From positions 1-64,000 of the IMG/VR virus record IMGVR_UViG_3300049489_001336: a stretch of DNA of 64,000 nt. The stretch is one strand, 5' to 3'. Made by a program: the position numbers and the translations under genes. How positions within the stretch are numbered: position 1 is the first letter of the stretch; every line of letters starts with the position of its first letter. This document shows positions 1-9,674 of the stretch, one piece after another. Source of the stretch: a virus. The notes below the pieces were generated by a model. The model had not been told where the DNA came from. It did not search any database and saw nothing but the letters and a program-made list of their open reading frames with translations.

Positions 1-140
1 CCGGTTTCACCAACCAAACAAACAGTGAGCTTCCGAGGCATGCGCCACGCAATGCTCAAAATCTTAGGGATTTGACCAATGCCCGTGGGCTGAATCCCTA
101 GTTTTTCCCAAGCCTCGACAATGTCTTTCTTATCTGCCAT
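1..140 (-). CDS. N-terminus of a P-loop ATPase (partial)
   Basis: Reading the minus strand from an ATG at 140 gives an open frame of 46 codons that runs off the left edge. It begins MADKKDIVEAWEKLG and reaches LTVCLVGETG at the edge, which looks like the start of a Walker A loop (GxxxxGK). A short N-terminal helix followed by a P-loop preceded by hydrophobic strand residues fits an AAA+ ATPase of MoxR/dynein-like type, but the catalytic part lies outside. It is divergent from terL with only 27 nt between the two start codons, so the promoters must overlap. The reading frame is convincing; the family is a guess from one motif. Confidence 0.55.
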   Translation of the reverse strand, partial: MADKKDIVEAWEKLGIQPTGIGQIPKILSIAWRMPRKLTVCLVGET

Positions 141-167
141 GATTTCTCACTATATTTTTACAGGTCA

Positions 168-1856
168 ATGAACATAAATAAGCCAGCACACGAGTCCCAA
201 GAATCGCTCTCCATTAGGAGATCTGATTGGGTCACTACTTTATTATACCTCGATGGGAAGTCATTTTCGCTTGACCATTTCCCCTTCTATAAACACATAT
301 ACGACAACATTTATCCAGCGCTCCTGCTAAAGACAGCGCGACAGGTTGCGAAGAGTACGACGCTCGCGAACTTCCTGATTATGGAAGCTTGTAGCACGCC
401 GCACTGGAAAAGCTTTTTTATCGCACCGAGCCAAGAGCAGACAACTAAGTTCTCACAAACGCGTGTCGGTAAAACGATCTTCTACTCCCCAGAAATCCGA
501 AAACGTTGGGTTTCTAAAGAGCTGTCCAGTCGTGTTTATCAGAAAATGTTCACGAACGGTTCTGAACTCGCCTTCTCGTACGCCAGCGACGACCCCGACC
601 GTGCTCGTGGTGTTTCTGCAGATCGCGTCGCGTATGACGAGGTGCAGGACATCCTTTACGACGAAGTTATTCCCGTTGTCAACGAGTGCATGGCGAACTC
701 AGACTTCGCCTATGAGACCTACTGCGGCACGCCCAAGTCAATGGAGAATACCATTGAACAACTTTGGCAGTGGAGCACGCAAACAGAATGGGCCATTAAA
801 TGCACAGGCTGCAACACCTGGCAGTTCTTTGTAGACGACCGTTGCATCGGTAAAAATGGGCCTATTTGCCTAAAATGTGGCAAATACATCAATGTACGCA
901 ATGGTGAATGGGTAGATACGCATATTTACCCAAAGGATCATACTGGTAAACGTATCAAAGGGTTTCACGTCCCGCAGGTCATTCTACCCAAGAACGTACC
1001 TGCGTCGATGCCCTCTGACTACAAAAACCAAGAAGTAGCAATTAACCGTTGGCGACGCATTTTAGAGAAACATGCGGTGTACCCACCCTCGAAATTTAAG
1101 AACGAGGTAATGGGAGTATCCGATGCCATCGGTACACGCCTTATATCAAAAGAAGAATTAGAGTCTTTCTGCAAAGACTACGTAATTACCGAGTATCCGC
1201 CACAAAATATGATGCTCTCGGATATTCGAGGCATTGTCGCAGGCGTGGACTGGTCCGGTGGGGGTATGAACGGTAATTCCCGAACCGTTTTTTGGATTTG
1301 GGGCATTGTCGCAGGAACTACCGAACACAACTTCAAACTCAAAACCCTTTACTTCAAGATTTACCCTGAGACTAACCCGATTTCGGGCGGTGTTATTGAC
1401 CATATTTGCGATATGTGCGAACGCTATAACGTGTCGCTCGTTATTGGCGACGCTGGCGAAGGCGCCTTGGCTAACTCTAATTTGCGCGAACGGTTAGGAC
1501 CACACCGCGCCATGCAAGTGCAGTATCGCGGTGGCGTAGGCGGCGGTGCAGGTGGAGGCAATTCCCGCCCATTTTACTGGAATCGTGTAGACCGCTTTTT
1601 AGCGGACCGCACTACGATGATTGACCACTTCTTTATGTACGTAAAAAGAGGTGGCGTCGTGTACCCCAACGTTCGTCAGATGCAAATTCCTATCAAGGAT
1701 ATGCTGAACGAATTTGAAGAGGTTACAAATCAAGGCCGTAAGGTTTGGCGGCACGCTCCATCACAACCTGATGACTGTTTACATGCGCAGATCTTCGGTT
1801 GGATGGCTGCTAAATTTATGACGCTGGACCCGATGTTTACGTATAACGGAAGCTAA
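168..1856 (+). CDS. terL: Terminase large subunit (TerL)
   Basis: 562 aa. This is the packaging motor: an ATPase that drives DNA into the prohead and a nuclease that cuts the concatemer. The ATPase domain shows a terminase-type Walker A at residues 55-65 (KTARQVAKSTT) and Walker B at 153-161 (RVAYDEVQD, D157/E158). A four-cysteine zinc knuckle (C212, C215, C234, C237) sits between the domains, and the RNase H-like nuclease follows with D361 (VAGVDWSG), D428 (LVIGDAG) and a C-terminal QPDD. The length is normal for the family. The start has only a weak SD (CAGG). Unusually, portal and the other head genes are 15 kb away beyond the replication block. Confidence 0.95.
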   Translation: MNINKPAHESQESLSIRRSDWVTTLLYLDGKSFSLDHFPFYKHIYDNIYPALLLKTARQVAKSTTLANFLIMEACSTPHWKSFFIAPSQEQTTKFSQTRVGKTIFYSPEIRKRWVSKELSSRVYQKMFTNGSELAFSYASDDPDRARGVSADRVAYDEVQDILYDEVIPVVNECMANSDFAYETYCGTPKSMENTIEQLWQWSTQTEWAIKCTGCNTWQFFVDDRCIGKNGPICLKCGKYINVRNGEWVDTHIYPKDHTGKRIKGFHVPQVILPKNVPASMPSDYKNQEVAINRWRRILEKHAVYPPSKFKNEVMGVSDAIGTRLISKEELESFCKDYVITEYPPQNMMLSDIRGIVAGVDWSGGGMNGNSRTVFWIWGIVAGTTEHNFKLKTLYFKIYPETNPISGGVIDHICDMCERYNVSLVIGDAGEGALANSNLRERLGPHRAMQVQYRGGVGGGAGGGNSRPFYWNRVDRFLADRTTMIDHFFMYVKRGGVVYPNVRQMQIPIKDMLNEFEEVTNQGRKVWRHAPSQPDDCLHAQIFGWMAAKFMTLDPMFTYNGS

Positions 1857-1861
1857 AAAAA

Positions 1862-1947
1862 GAGCAGCACCTTAGTACCGGGACATCCCGTTACCGCAGG
1901 ATGAACACAGAAGAGACTCTAACAAGGAGAAACCTAAGGTGCTGCTC
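1862..1947 (-). terminator. Long inverted repeat, minus-strand terminator
   Basis: A perfect 14-bp inverted repeat lies between the convergent ends of terL and the minus-strand replication genes: GAGCAGCACCTTAG at 1862-1875 and its complement at 1934-1947. The 58-nt loop contains a smaller hairpin (CGGGA/TCCCG, near 1879-1890). On the minus strand the stem is followed at once by a run of Ts (complement of 1855-1861), so it fits an intrinsic terminator for the replication operon. The loop is much longer than usual, so a structured RNA is also possible. Confidence 0.6.
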
Positions 1948-1975
1948 AATTGCTTATACCACAAACAGCTACTTT

Positions 1976-2536
1976 TTATGCAATGTCAACTTCTTGCATT
2001 GCGACTTTGCCTTTGAGCTGAAACTTAAACATGCGGTGCTGAATCACAAAACCCGGATACGCCGCTAGAATAATCTCTGCGGGCGCTTGTTGAGCTCTGA
2101 TGGCGCTTTTCTTAAGTACAAGCGTGCGTCCGACATTGAAAATAGGCATGAAGTTCAAGGTCTTCTGCATTTGAAGAACACAAGGGTCAAGAAGCACCAC
2201 GTCTTCGTCCGTCGTGTTCAAAATAATTCCAAGCATCGGGCCCTCTGCCGTCGAAAGCAGCTCCACACGACAGGGCTTTTGGCACAGGTCATCGTCTTGT
2301 ACGTACACATGGTCTACGTACGAGTTCGTCGTCATGGCGCCTGACAATTCCCACTCGGCTATTTTCCGTGGAGTCTCGTCAGGGACATTCGACGAAAGGA
2401 CTTCTTTAGTTACATATTTCCACTCAGGAATTGTCTCATGCACAACCCCGTACGTGAATTTCATTCCGTACTTTTCGAAGGACTTTGTTTCAAGCCGCCT
2501 CGAAGGCGTGGTTTCTAAGCTCTGTGAGAAGCTCAT
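1976..2536 (-). CDS. Hypothetical protein downstream of DNA polymerase
   Basis: I do not recognise this protein. It is last in the minus-strand replication operon and overlaps the polymerase 3-prime end. Start choice is open: the ATG at 2536 (186 aa) has AAGGAG 12 nt upstream, while the ATG at 2464 (162 aa, MKFTYGVVHE) avoids the overlap with the polymerase but has no SD. The body is mixed alpha/beta with many short hydrophobic strands (LGIILNTTDEDVVLLDP, TLVLKKSAIRA) and no membrane segment or metal motif. Its position suggests a replication accessory or late-expressed cytoplasmic protein, without proof. Confidence 0.7.
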   Translation of the reverse strand: MSFSQSLETTPSRRLETKSFEKYGMKFTYGVVHETIPEWKYVTKEVLSSNVPDETPRKIAEWELSGAMTTNSYVDHVYVQDDDLCQKPCRVELLSTAEGPMLGIILNTTDEDVVLLDPCVLQMQKTLNFMPIFNVGRTLVLKKSAIRAQQAPAEIILAAYPGFVIQHRMFKFQLKGKVAMQEVDIA

Positions 2537-5500
2537 GTTCTTCAATGACTCCTTCTTCTTCAATTTGAATAGGGTACTTGGCAAGGTACTTCGGAATAGC
2601 CTGACACTCGCCGTAATTAGGCCCTATCTCAATATCAGCTTTGAAGGGTACAGGCAACCAATTGTATTTCTCACTCACGCGCTTTTCTGCATGATATGTG
2701 ACGAAATCTTCTAATTGGTGAACGTATTTCTTCGGAAACTGGAAGACCAAAGAATCGTGCACTGTAAGAAGCATTCTGCCACCAAAGGCATGGCGCAGTG
2801 GCGCATCCATTTCTACAAGCTGCCCAATCACGATATCAGAGCTTGTAGACTGAATCTTGAAATTACGGGCTTGGCGTTTGGCGCGTCCTGCATAGCGAGA
2901 AATACGCGCCAAGGGGAAGCGTCGGCGACGACCAAAGTGAGTTTCGACCCAACCGTTGAGTTCGACTTCGCGCTCAACACGTTGTGCGTACAATTTGATT
3001 TCAGGGAACATCGCGTACAAGAGGTCAATGAGCTCTTGGGCTTTTTCTAGGCTTACGCCGATAGTCTCAGAGATTTTCTCGGGACCCGCGCCGTACAAAA
3101 TACCGAATACGACGCGTTTGATTTGAGAGCGCTCAACGTCGAGCAATGTACGGAAATTCTTGTCTGGGAACATTTCCGCATTATCGCGATTTGCATAGAC
3201 TTCGTAGGGCCGCTGAAAGACCTTGGAAGCGAAGAAGCTATGCATATCCAAGCCGTCATTAAGAGCTTGGATAAGGTCCTTGTCGCGCGCGTACGCAGTG
3301 AAAACACGAACCTCAGCGCCTTTGTAGTCGACGTTGGCAAATACGAAAGAGTCGTCGTCCGGCACGAACAACTTTTTGAGATTCCAACCTGCCAACATTT
3401 TGGGCAAGTTCTGCATGTTCATGTCACTACTGGACAACCGTCCAGTACCGGTCCCGTTTAAGTGAAACTGTGTATGTAAAAACCCATCGCGCTTCGAAAG
3501 GGCGCGTATGTTCACCAAAAACGTATCGCGTGCTTTGAGCGCTTTGCGGTACCGCAACAAACGCTCAACAAAGTAGGCTTCAGGCGCGGGTATTTTTCTG
3601 TCGTTGTCTTCGTACTTAAGGAACTGCCGCAATGTTTTTTCTGCGGTGCTCTCTTTCCCTTTCTTAGTGGTCTCTAAGACAGGGTAAGCGGGCATGCGCG
3701 TACCGTTAGGGTGCGTCCAACCTGTTTGGTAGAGCACCTCAATAATACCAGGGCCTGCCAGCTTTAGGGGTTTACCATTAGCTGTGGCATACCCCGCCAT
3801 CGAATAAAGCTCAGCCTCGGTGCTGTTAATTATCTTTGTCAGCGCGTCTTCGAGCACATCAATGTAGGGTTGATCAACGCGGGTACCGTAGTACTCCATG
3901 CGCCCAAGCACGCGAGAGGCAGGAATCGCATGCGTCTTCATCAAGGGCGCTACGCGTGACGACTCTTGCCTGATGCGCTGCATCTGGTTGCTTGAGAGCT
4001 GTCGCGTAACGTCGCCATCTACAGCGCCGTATACTTGAAGGTCATGGATCGGGATGTTTTCGAAACCCGCATCCTTGCTGATTTCCTGTTCTTTCTTGGA
4101 ACGCGGGTCTTTAGGTTTCTTGGGTTCTTTAACAGCGGTCGGCTTCTCAGGCTTTTTGTCAAACCACTTGGTGGGCTTTTTAGGCTTACCCTTCTTGCCC
4201 TTAGGCCAGTCGGCTACTTCGACTTGCCAAGCCGCTACAAGCCCTTCCAAGTGCGATTTCATGAACTCGTAATCGTCCAAAGCCATTTTATACTTGGCTT
4301 GGGCTTCTTCAAAAACGACGCGTTCACGTTCATAGACCACAAGCTGTTCTTTGTACTCTTTGAGCGCCTGAATAAACTCAGGATGTTCTTCAGCAACGTC
4401 TTTAAGGTCTTCGATTTCTTTTTCAGTTTCGTCAACCTTAGAAACTGTCTCGTCGTCCTGAAGCAAGTCATAGAGTTTGTCCTCGTACCCGCAATATTCC
4501 GGAAGCAGATTTGCGGTGAGAACCTTCAAACCATAATTGCCCTTTTTATCCTCATCAAGGAGGTGCTCTCCTAACAAGGTGTCCCACACCACTTTGTTTA
4601 CTGGGGTTTGATAACGCAGCTCAATGAATTTGAGATCGAATTTTGCGTTATGAAAAATCTTTGGTTTGGTACTCTGAAGAATTAGCTTTATCCACTCCCA
4701 AAGCTCCGGCAAACGGCGGAGGTACTCTTCACCGGCATGAGGGTGGTCATAAAGAATCGTCGTGGCTAGGCCCGTACCCCAGCCAAAACAAAACGCAATA
4801 ATCTTGGAGCTCTCTTTTTCAGGATGCAGCGTATTTGTTTCGGTATCGACCGAAATCATCCAATCATCCGGAGAGAGCTTCGAATCGGGGCCTTTGTACT
4901 CCAAGATCTCTTTGCAAACAGCAATGGCTTCATCAATTGTCTTTGGCGTGCGATAGTTCTTTGCGATGTCGTCGAGTGCTCGTTTTTCTTTGGACTCGAA
5001 AAGAACACGGTCATACACGTTTTTCAGATTGAATTTAAACGTCTCGAAAATCCCCGGCGCAGCCATCAATGCCTTCTCGCTGAAGGTGACAAAGATAGGC
5101 GCTTCGTACTGGATACTGGTCAAAAACTTGTTACGGACTTCACTGTACTGCTGCTTAAAACCAAGCTGTTTAAGCGCAGTAGCGCCCATCGCAACTATGA
5201 CCTTCGGCTGAAGGCTCTTAATAGAACCCGCCAAATAAGGTTGGCACTGCAACATCACTGTTTTAGGTGGTGCAGTGTCGTCAGGGCTTACGCATTGAAC
5301 CGCGTACGTCGTTGCATATCGCAGCGAAGCGTAGCGTTTATCTTTAGTCCGCAACCCCTCAACCGCTGTCTTTAAAATACGACCACTATGCCCCGACAAA
5401 GGCACATTCGCAGTTGCAGACACGTTGTCTGGCTGTTCCGCGATAAACAGAATGTCTACACTGCCTGGTAATTTATGGAATCCACAGCGAGCATTTTCAA

Positions 5501-5552
5501 AACGAGGACAACCATTACACATCTGTCCTTTTGTACCTTCTGACATGCTCAA
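2490..5552 (-). CDS. polA: Family A DNA polymerase with N-terminal UDG-like domain
   Basis: 1020 aa replicative polymerase. Residues 1-185 resemble family 4 uracil-DNA glycosylase: the four Fe-S cysteines are visible (C12, C15, C87, C103), as is the PLSGHSGRIL loop. The 3-5 exonuclease follows, with ExoI D236/E238 (VDTET), ExoII near 301-306 (HNAKFD) and ExoIII Y508-D512. Between ExoII and ExoIII lies an insertion of about 130 residues (370-498): first helical and charged, then a Lys/Pro-rich tract. The polymerase domain has motif A D742 (NVDYKGAEVR), motif B K812 to YG821 and motif C H932-D933. Motif C reads VHDS instead of the usual VHDE. It overlaps the primase gene by 4 nt (ATGA), so the two are translationally coupled. 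Confidence 0.95.
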   Translation of the reverse strand: MSMSEGTKGQMCNGCPRFENARCGFHKLPGSVDILFIAEQPDNVSATANVPLSGHSGRILKTAVEGLRTKDKRYASLRYATTYAVQCVSPDDTAPPKTVMLQCQPYLAGSIKSLQPKVIVAMGATALKQLGFKQQYSEVRNKFLTSIQYEAPIFVTFSEKALMAAPGIFETFKFNLKNVYDRVLFESKEKRALDDIAKNYRTPKTIDEAIAVCKEILEYKGPDSKLSPDDWMISVDTETNTLHPEKESSKIIAFCFGWGTGLATTILYDHPHAGEEYLRRLPELWEWIKLILQSTKPKIFHNAKFDLKFIELRYQTPVNKVVWDTLLGEHLLDEDKKGNYGLKVLTANLLPEYCGYEDKLYDLLQDDETVSKVDETEKEIEDLKDVAEEHPEFIQALKEYKEQLVVYERERVVFEEAQAKYKMALDDYEFMKSHLEGLVAAWQVEVADWPKGKKGKPKKPTKWFDKKPEKPTAVKEPKKPKDPRSKKEQEISKDAGFENIPIHDLQVYGAVDGDVTRQLSSNQMQRIRQESSRVAPLMKTHAIPASRVLGRMEYYGTRVDQPYIDVLEDALTKIINSTEAELYSMAGYATANGKPLKLAGPGIIEVLYQTGWTHPNGTRMPAYPVLETTKKGKESTAEKTLRQFLKYEDNDRKIPAPEAYFVERLLRYRKALKARDTFLVNIRALSKRDGFLHTQFHLNGTGTGRLSSSDMNMQNLPKMLAGWNLKKLFVPDDDSFVFANVDYKGAEVRVFTAYARDKDLIQALNDGLDMHSFFASKVFQRPYEVYANRDNAEMFPDKNFRTLLDVERSQIKRVVFGILYGAGPEKISETIGVSLEKAQELIDLLYAMFPEIKLYAQRVEREVELNGWVETHFGRRRRFPLARISRYAGRAKRQARNFKIQSTSSDIVIGQLVEMDAPLRHAFGGRMLLTVHDSLVFQFPKKYVHQLEDFVTYHAEKRVSEKYNWLPVPFKADIEIGPNYGECQAIPKYLAKYPIQIEEEGVIEEHELLTELRNHAFEAA

Positions 5553-8500
5553 TCTCCAAGAAGGTCAGGTTCTTCATAATACGTGTTATGTTGTTTTTTG
5601 CTAGCAGCGGCTTGTTCAGCAGCCACTTCACGCACAATACTCTCATGAAGCGCAATAAGGTTATTGGTAGTGATGACGGTATAAATATCGTTAGTGCCCG
5701 TCATACCATTCGCGAGTAGGCGTTTAACAATGCCCATTTTCTCAGCACTTTGACGTTCTAAAACCCAGTCAGAAGCCGTCTCAGCTTCGCTCTTTAGCGC
5801 GAATGCCGTTTTATTTCTGTGTACAGAACTACGTAAAAGATTTTGTTTTACTTCTGACCAAGCGATGCCAATGCACTGAGACACTTCGTCATAGTACACG
5901 CCGGTATGCGTCTGATTAATTTTCTCACGTTGCTGGGCCATAAGCAACATGCTCTTAATGTTCGTAACCTGGCTGTCTTCTTCTTTTGACGTAAAGTTGG
6001 TTGTCAAGATCGCATCGATAAGAGCATGTCCCGTAGTGGACTTACTCCGCTCACGTACGGCCTGTGCCCGAGAGTCTCGGTAATCATCGATGAATTTCTG
6101 GCCATTTATGCCAAATACGCTGAGAATTGCCGCCATCGGCATGAGGTTCTCAGTGAAACGATCTACGTTTTGTATGTGCGTTTTACCGCCGGCGTCATTC
6201 TCGCGGCGATTACCGTAGTAATCGTACAAGAACTGGTATTCTTTGGCGATGCGCGGTGCAAGATGCAAGCTGTGTTTTAACACGCTTATGCGCATGTTCT
6301 GAATCGTCTCGACAGGGAATTTATTTGCCAACAAGAGCTTGACGTTTCCGCGACTCGTGTTTTTACGCAAACAAATCGTATTAAAGCGCGACTCATCCAT
6401 GGGATGGTGAATGACGGTACCTGCTGCCGTAATCACTGAGTTGCGAATGACGTAGCGACGGCCCGTGCCGTCTTGCGTACCTTGGTTGAGCTGTGCTGCA
6501 CCTGAAGTCGCCAAAGCGCGACAGCGCGCATAAAAATCTTTCTTTTTATGCGATTCGTTGCTGCCGTCATCGTTGTCATTCATCTCGTCAAGGGCTGCTA
6601 CAAGACGCGAATTCGAGAACATCTGGTAGAACGCCGCTTGCGTAAACGTCTCCATTGCCAACGCATGGTCGCACAGAGAAAAGCGACGCATTTGCGAGTG
6701 GTTCGCCATAATCGACAAAAGCGACGTTTTGCCGGATTCGAATTGCGCGTAAAGGTGCGTGAGCATTCGACGCCCCGGCATTACGTCGAACAAATAATTG
6801 TAGAATACGAGCCCCGCGCAGTACAAAGAGTCTACGTCTTGATTCACGAATTCAAAACCCGTCTGAATCAAGTCATGGACCATTTTAAAGGTTTGCGGCG
6901 CCGTATATGGAGGCGGTGTGAGCAAATCCTTGGGATCCGAAATAAGACGGGTCCAGCCTACGGACATGTCATCGAATAGCGCAATTCGGTGCTCTAAATC
7001 GAAAACAACAGGGCCGTCTGCAGGCCCCCCTAATTCCGCTGCAGCAGACAACCCCGAGTGGTCTGGCTGCCACTCCAAGCGATAAACACGATTGCCATTG
7101 ACGATATATCCGCGTTCGCCGTTCTCGACACCCGCAAGGTGAATTCCTTGGCCCTTTAAGCTAGATACGTCATGCGTGGCTTCAGCAGCAAGGATACGCA
7201 ATGCACGCTGAATATCCTTGTCGATCATTGACTCTACTTTGTCAATGAGCGTGGACGTCACTTCCTCTTCAGCGTCCAAATCAGGGTAATACGCAGGCAG
7301 TCCTACGTCTTTAGCCCAGTAATACTTATTGCCTACTTTGCAGTCAGCGATAAAAGTCGTAATCGCAGTCGGATGGTCGACGCTCAAATGTAAGTAGTGC
7401 TTCTTCTCTTTATTCCAAAGCTTCAAAAGACAATCGCGACTATCCCAAGTGGTGACCTGGTATTTGCCGCGAATCCATTCAGCGATGGCTTCCATAAAGT
7501 CTAGAGCAGAACCTTGAAGACGTGCTGCTCCCTTAACAATTTCCCCAACACTGGCTTTAGGAAAGGCTTTTGAGAATTCTTCTGCAAAGGCTTTGCGCTC
7601 AGCTTCATTTCGAAGCAACGCACCCCACTCTGCGGCAATATCGTTGGTAGCAACGACATTGTCAGAGTGAACACCTTGCATTTGTTCTTTGGCACGCTCA
7701 AAACACCAACGAGGGGCGTATGTGTAGTTACGTGCGTGGCACAGCTCTGTAATAACGGTATCAAACCCGTGCAGCTTTACAGCTTCATCAGGGTCAATTT
7801 TCCCCTCTTTTGTGTTCTTAATTGAGAGGGGCCATTTGAATACCTGAAACGTAATTTTACGCGTTTTAGACAACAAATCTATAGGGTACTTACCCCCTGC
7901 TTCGTCGTCGTCGCCCACAACACGGCATTCAGAAAAACCAAGCTCCGCCATGAAGTCAACGCCGTCATGGCCACTACCGCCCAGCGCGATGATGGGCTCA
8001 ACGATTTGTCCTGAATTTTCCTGTCCCAGAAAGAGCGCGATTTGATCGTGTTCACCCTCAACGGCGATAAATCGCGTGACCTTTTCATGTCCATAAAACG
8101 GGTAAAAAGAAGGCGTTAATACGCCAAAGCCTCCTAAGGCTTCTTCGCTATCAGGACGCACAAAACGAATAAGGTCTTTATCAGGAGATGGAGGCCTAAG
8201 CTTAAACGCGCTGAGCACATCAGGAGAAAGCGCGTACGTATAAACAACACAATCTACGTAAGCATTATTGAGGTAATCTCCCAATAAACGCTTACACCAA
8301 CTGATGTCCTCATCGGTTGCTTTATTTAGCCGTGCAAGGCGTTCAAGCGCAGGTAGCCGTGGTAGGGCTCCGATAGATGGAATTGCCTGGATGTCCTGTA
8401 TTCCACGGATACGTAGCCAATTGACTGTTTTGCGCGCAGTCTCCGGCATTTGATCTGCGACCCAAATCTCGCAGAGGTACGTGTGGAAAATCTCATTCAG

Positions 8501-8890
8501 AAGCCGCATACGCCGCTGCGTAAGCTCTGCCTCTGTGATGTTCTTTATATCGACAGTCTTCGAAAGACCAAAATGCTGGCGGAATTGTGCAAAAGCTTCA
8601 TTATATCCGCCGCCAGGAAAATAGCGCGCTACGACTTTGATCGGGTCTTGGACATACGTATTACACGCATGACATTTGAAATAACCCTTGACTAAATGAA
8701 TCGTACCCGAAGGATTTTTATCAGCATGAAAGGGGCAGCAAAGTTTGATCGTATCGCCCGCTTCTCGAACGTGTTGTGCACCTAGTAAGTTAAGAAGGTC
8801 TGTCCATTTTTGTACTGGCTGTTTCCACAGTTTTCGCAGCTCAGCGTGATCAAATTTTACGCGCTCAGCTGTCTTCTCCTGCTTCGACAT
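5549..8890 (-). CDS. Primase-helicase (CHC2 zinc finger, TOPRIM, P-loop ATPase)
   Basis: 1113 aa. It is expected to unwind DNA and lay down primers at the fork. N-terminal CHC2 zinc finger: C51/C52, H55, C73, C76 (CCPFHADKNPSG then FKCHAC). A TOPRIM-like region follows, with the glutamate in FIAVEGEHDQ and the acidic VVGDDDEAGG. The C-terminal third has a helicase-type ATPase: P-loop AQFESGKTSLL, Walker B-like LVAALDEMND, then an Arg-rich sensor region. The single-chain layout recalls T7 gp4, but the ATPase looks more like the D5/SF3 primase-helicases than DnaB. It overlaps the polymerase by 4 nt and the upstream nuclease gene by 26 nt. An isolated EKTAE near the N-terminus is one of few K-T-A tripeptides in this module. 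Confidence 0.88.
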   Translation of the reverse strand: MSKQEKTAERVKFDHAELRKLWKQPVQKWTDLLNLLGAQHVREAGDTIKLCCPFHADKNPSGTIHLVKGYFKCHACNTYVQDPIKVVARYFPGGGYNEAFAQFRQHFGLSKTVDIKNITEAELTQRRMRLLNEIFHTYLCEIWVADQMPETARKTVNWLRIRGIQDIQAIPSIGALPRLPALERLARLNKATDEDISWCKRLLGDYLNNAYVDCVVYTYALSPDVLSAFKLRPPSPDKDLIRFVRPDSEEALGGFGVLTPSFYPFYGHEKVTRFIAVEGEHDQIALFLGQENSGQIVEPIIALGGSGHDGVDFMAELGFSECRVVGDDDEAGGKYPIDLLSKTRKITFQVFKWPLSIKNTKEGKIDPDEAVKLHGFDTVITELCHARNYTYAPRWCFERAKEQMQGVHSDNVVATNDIAAEWGALLRNEAERKAFAEEFSKAFPKASVGEIVKGAARLQGSALDFMEAIAEWIRGKYQVTTWDSRDCLLKLWNKEKKHYLHLSVDHPTAITTFIADCKVGNKYYWAKDVGLPAYYPDLDAEEEVTSTLIDKVESMIDKDIQRALRILAAEATHDVSSLKGQGIHLAGVENGERGYIVNGNRVYRLEWQPDHSGLSAAAELGGPADGPVVFDLEHRIALFDDMSVGWTRLISDPKDLLTPPPYTAPQTFKMVHDLIQTGFEFVNQDVDSLYCAGLVFYNYLFDVMPGRRMLTHLYAQFESGKTSLLSIMANHSQMRRFSLCDHALAMETFTQAAFYQMFSNSRLVAALDEMNDNDDGSNESHKKKDFYARCRALATSGAAQLNQGTQDGTGRRYVIRNSVITAAGTVIHHPMDESRFNTICLRKNTSRGNVKLLLANKFPVETIQNMRISVLKHSLHLAPRIAKEYQFLYDYYGNRRENDAGGKTHIQNVDRFTENLMPMAAILSVFGINGQKFIDDYRDSRAQAVRERSKSTTGHALIDAILTTNFTSKEEDSQVTNIKSMLLMAQQREKINQTHTGVYYDEVSQCIGIAWSEVKQNLLRSSVHRNKTAFALKSEAETASDWVLERQSAEKMGIVKRLLANGMTGTNDIYTVITTNNLIALHESIVREVAAEQAAASKKQHNTYYEEPDLLGD

Positions 8891-9659
8891 TATTCCCTCT
8901 AACAGTGCATATTTTGCGGAAATCGCACCAATTGCAGTGCCAACCAGGATTTGCGTCTGGCTGTCTTACACGTTCGGCACGAGCGTTAAGGTAGTTCACC
9001 AACCACGGCTGAAGCACTTCACGAATACGCGCAGGCTTAACGGGGTTGGACCACTCTAACTTGCTGTGTGCTACGTAGTGTAGGGCGCATTGTGTCCCTT
9101 TTAAATCAGGGTAATGCGCCAACGCCATGACCGTATAAATGTCAAGTTGTGGCTGGTAGTAATTGGTGGGACGTACGCGGCCGGTTTTGTGGTCGACGAT
9201 GATAACATGACCGCTGTCTAAGATTAAGCCTAAATCGAGTACCCCACGAATCATGCTGTTCTCATCAGAGAACTCTGTCGGAGTAAAAGAAGGAGTAATT
9301 GCCCATTTTCTTTCTAAAAGAATTTCTCGTACTTTGAAGTTCGTTTTAAACTTCTTTATACGTATATCGAAATCAACAAGCGCTTTCGCAAAAGTCTTGA
9401 CTTGTTCTTTGTCAGAATGCGTCAAGTCATTTTCATTCTCCGAAAGCGCTTGGGAGATCGCGTCATCGACGTGAACACCCGATAAAACTAATTCTTGGGC
9501 CCGGTGAACTGTGACACCTATAACTGCAGCTTTTGACTTAGGCCCTGTAGGTACTCTATGCACGTACCTATAATTAAAAGCTAGTGCGCATGTCGTAGCT
9601 AAGCCCGCTTTAGAGGGAGACCAGGGGGCTTGTTCTAAGAGCGGAAGTAGTTTCGACAT
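8865..9659 (-). CDS. RecB/Cas4-like PD-(D/E)XK nuclease
   Basis: 264 aa. The order of motifs is that of the PDDEXK_1 family: an N-terminal Cys (TTCALAFNYRY), GVTVHRAQE (the motif with His), GVLDLGLIL...VIIVDHKTG (catalytic D and D-x-K), the helix QPQLDIYTVMA, and a C-terminal cysteine cluster CNWCDFRKIC. One upstream plus three downstream cysteines is the 4Fe-4S arrangement of Cas4 and AddB nucleases. A role in recombination or end processing is likely. The gene starts just downstream of a strong minus-strand terminator, with AGG about 6 nt before the ATG. A second nuclease of the same family is at 13819-14682. Confidence 0.85.
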   Translation of the reverse strand: MSKLLPLLEQAPWSPSKAGLATTCALAFNYRYVHRVPTGPKSKAAVIGVTVHRAQELVLSGVHVDDAISQALSENENDLTHSDKEQVKTFAKALVDFDIRIKKFKTNFKVREILLERKWAITPSFTPTEFSDENSMIRGVLDLGLILDSGHVIIVDHKTGRVRPTNYYQPQLDIYTVMALAHYPDLKGTQCALHYVAHSKLEWSNPVKPARIREVLQPWLVNYLNARAERVRQPDANPGWHCNWCDFRKICTVRGNNVEAGEDS

Positions 9660-9674
9660 GCGTTACCTAAATAA

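Noticed and set aside
1917-1931. 15-base match (CTCTAACAAGGAGAA) between the 1862-1947 inverted repeat and the leader of the 58174 gene (58353-58367, minus strand)
   Set aside because: A few 15-base matches are expected by chance in 64 kb, and the shared part is mostly an SD sequence.
2214-2714. Open frame of 166 codons on the + strand
   Set aside because: It is antisense to the polymerase and the 1976 gene, has no SD, and shows no protein-like motif.
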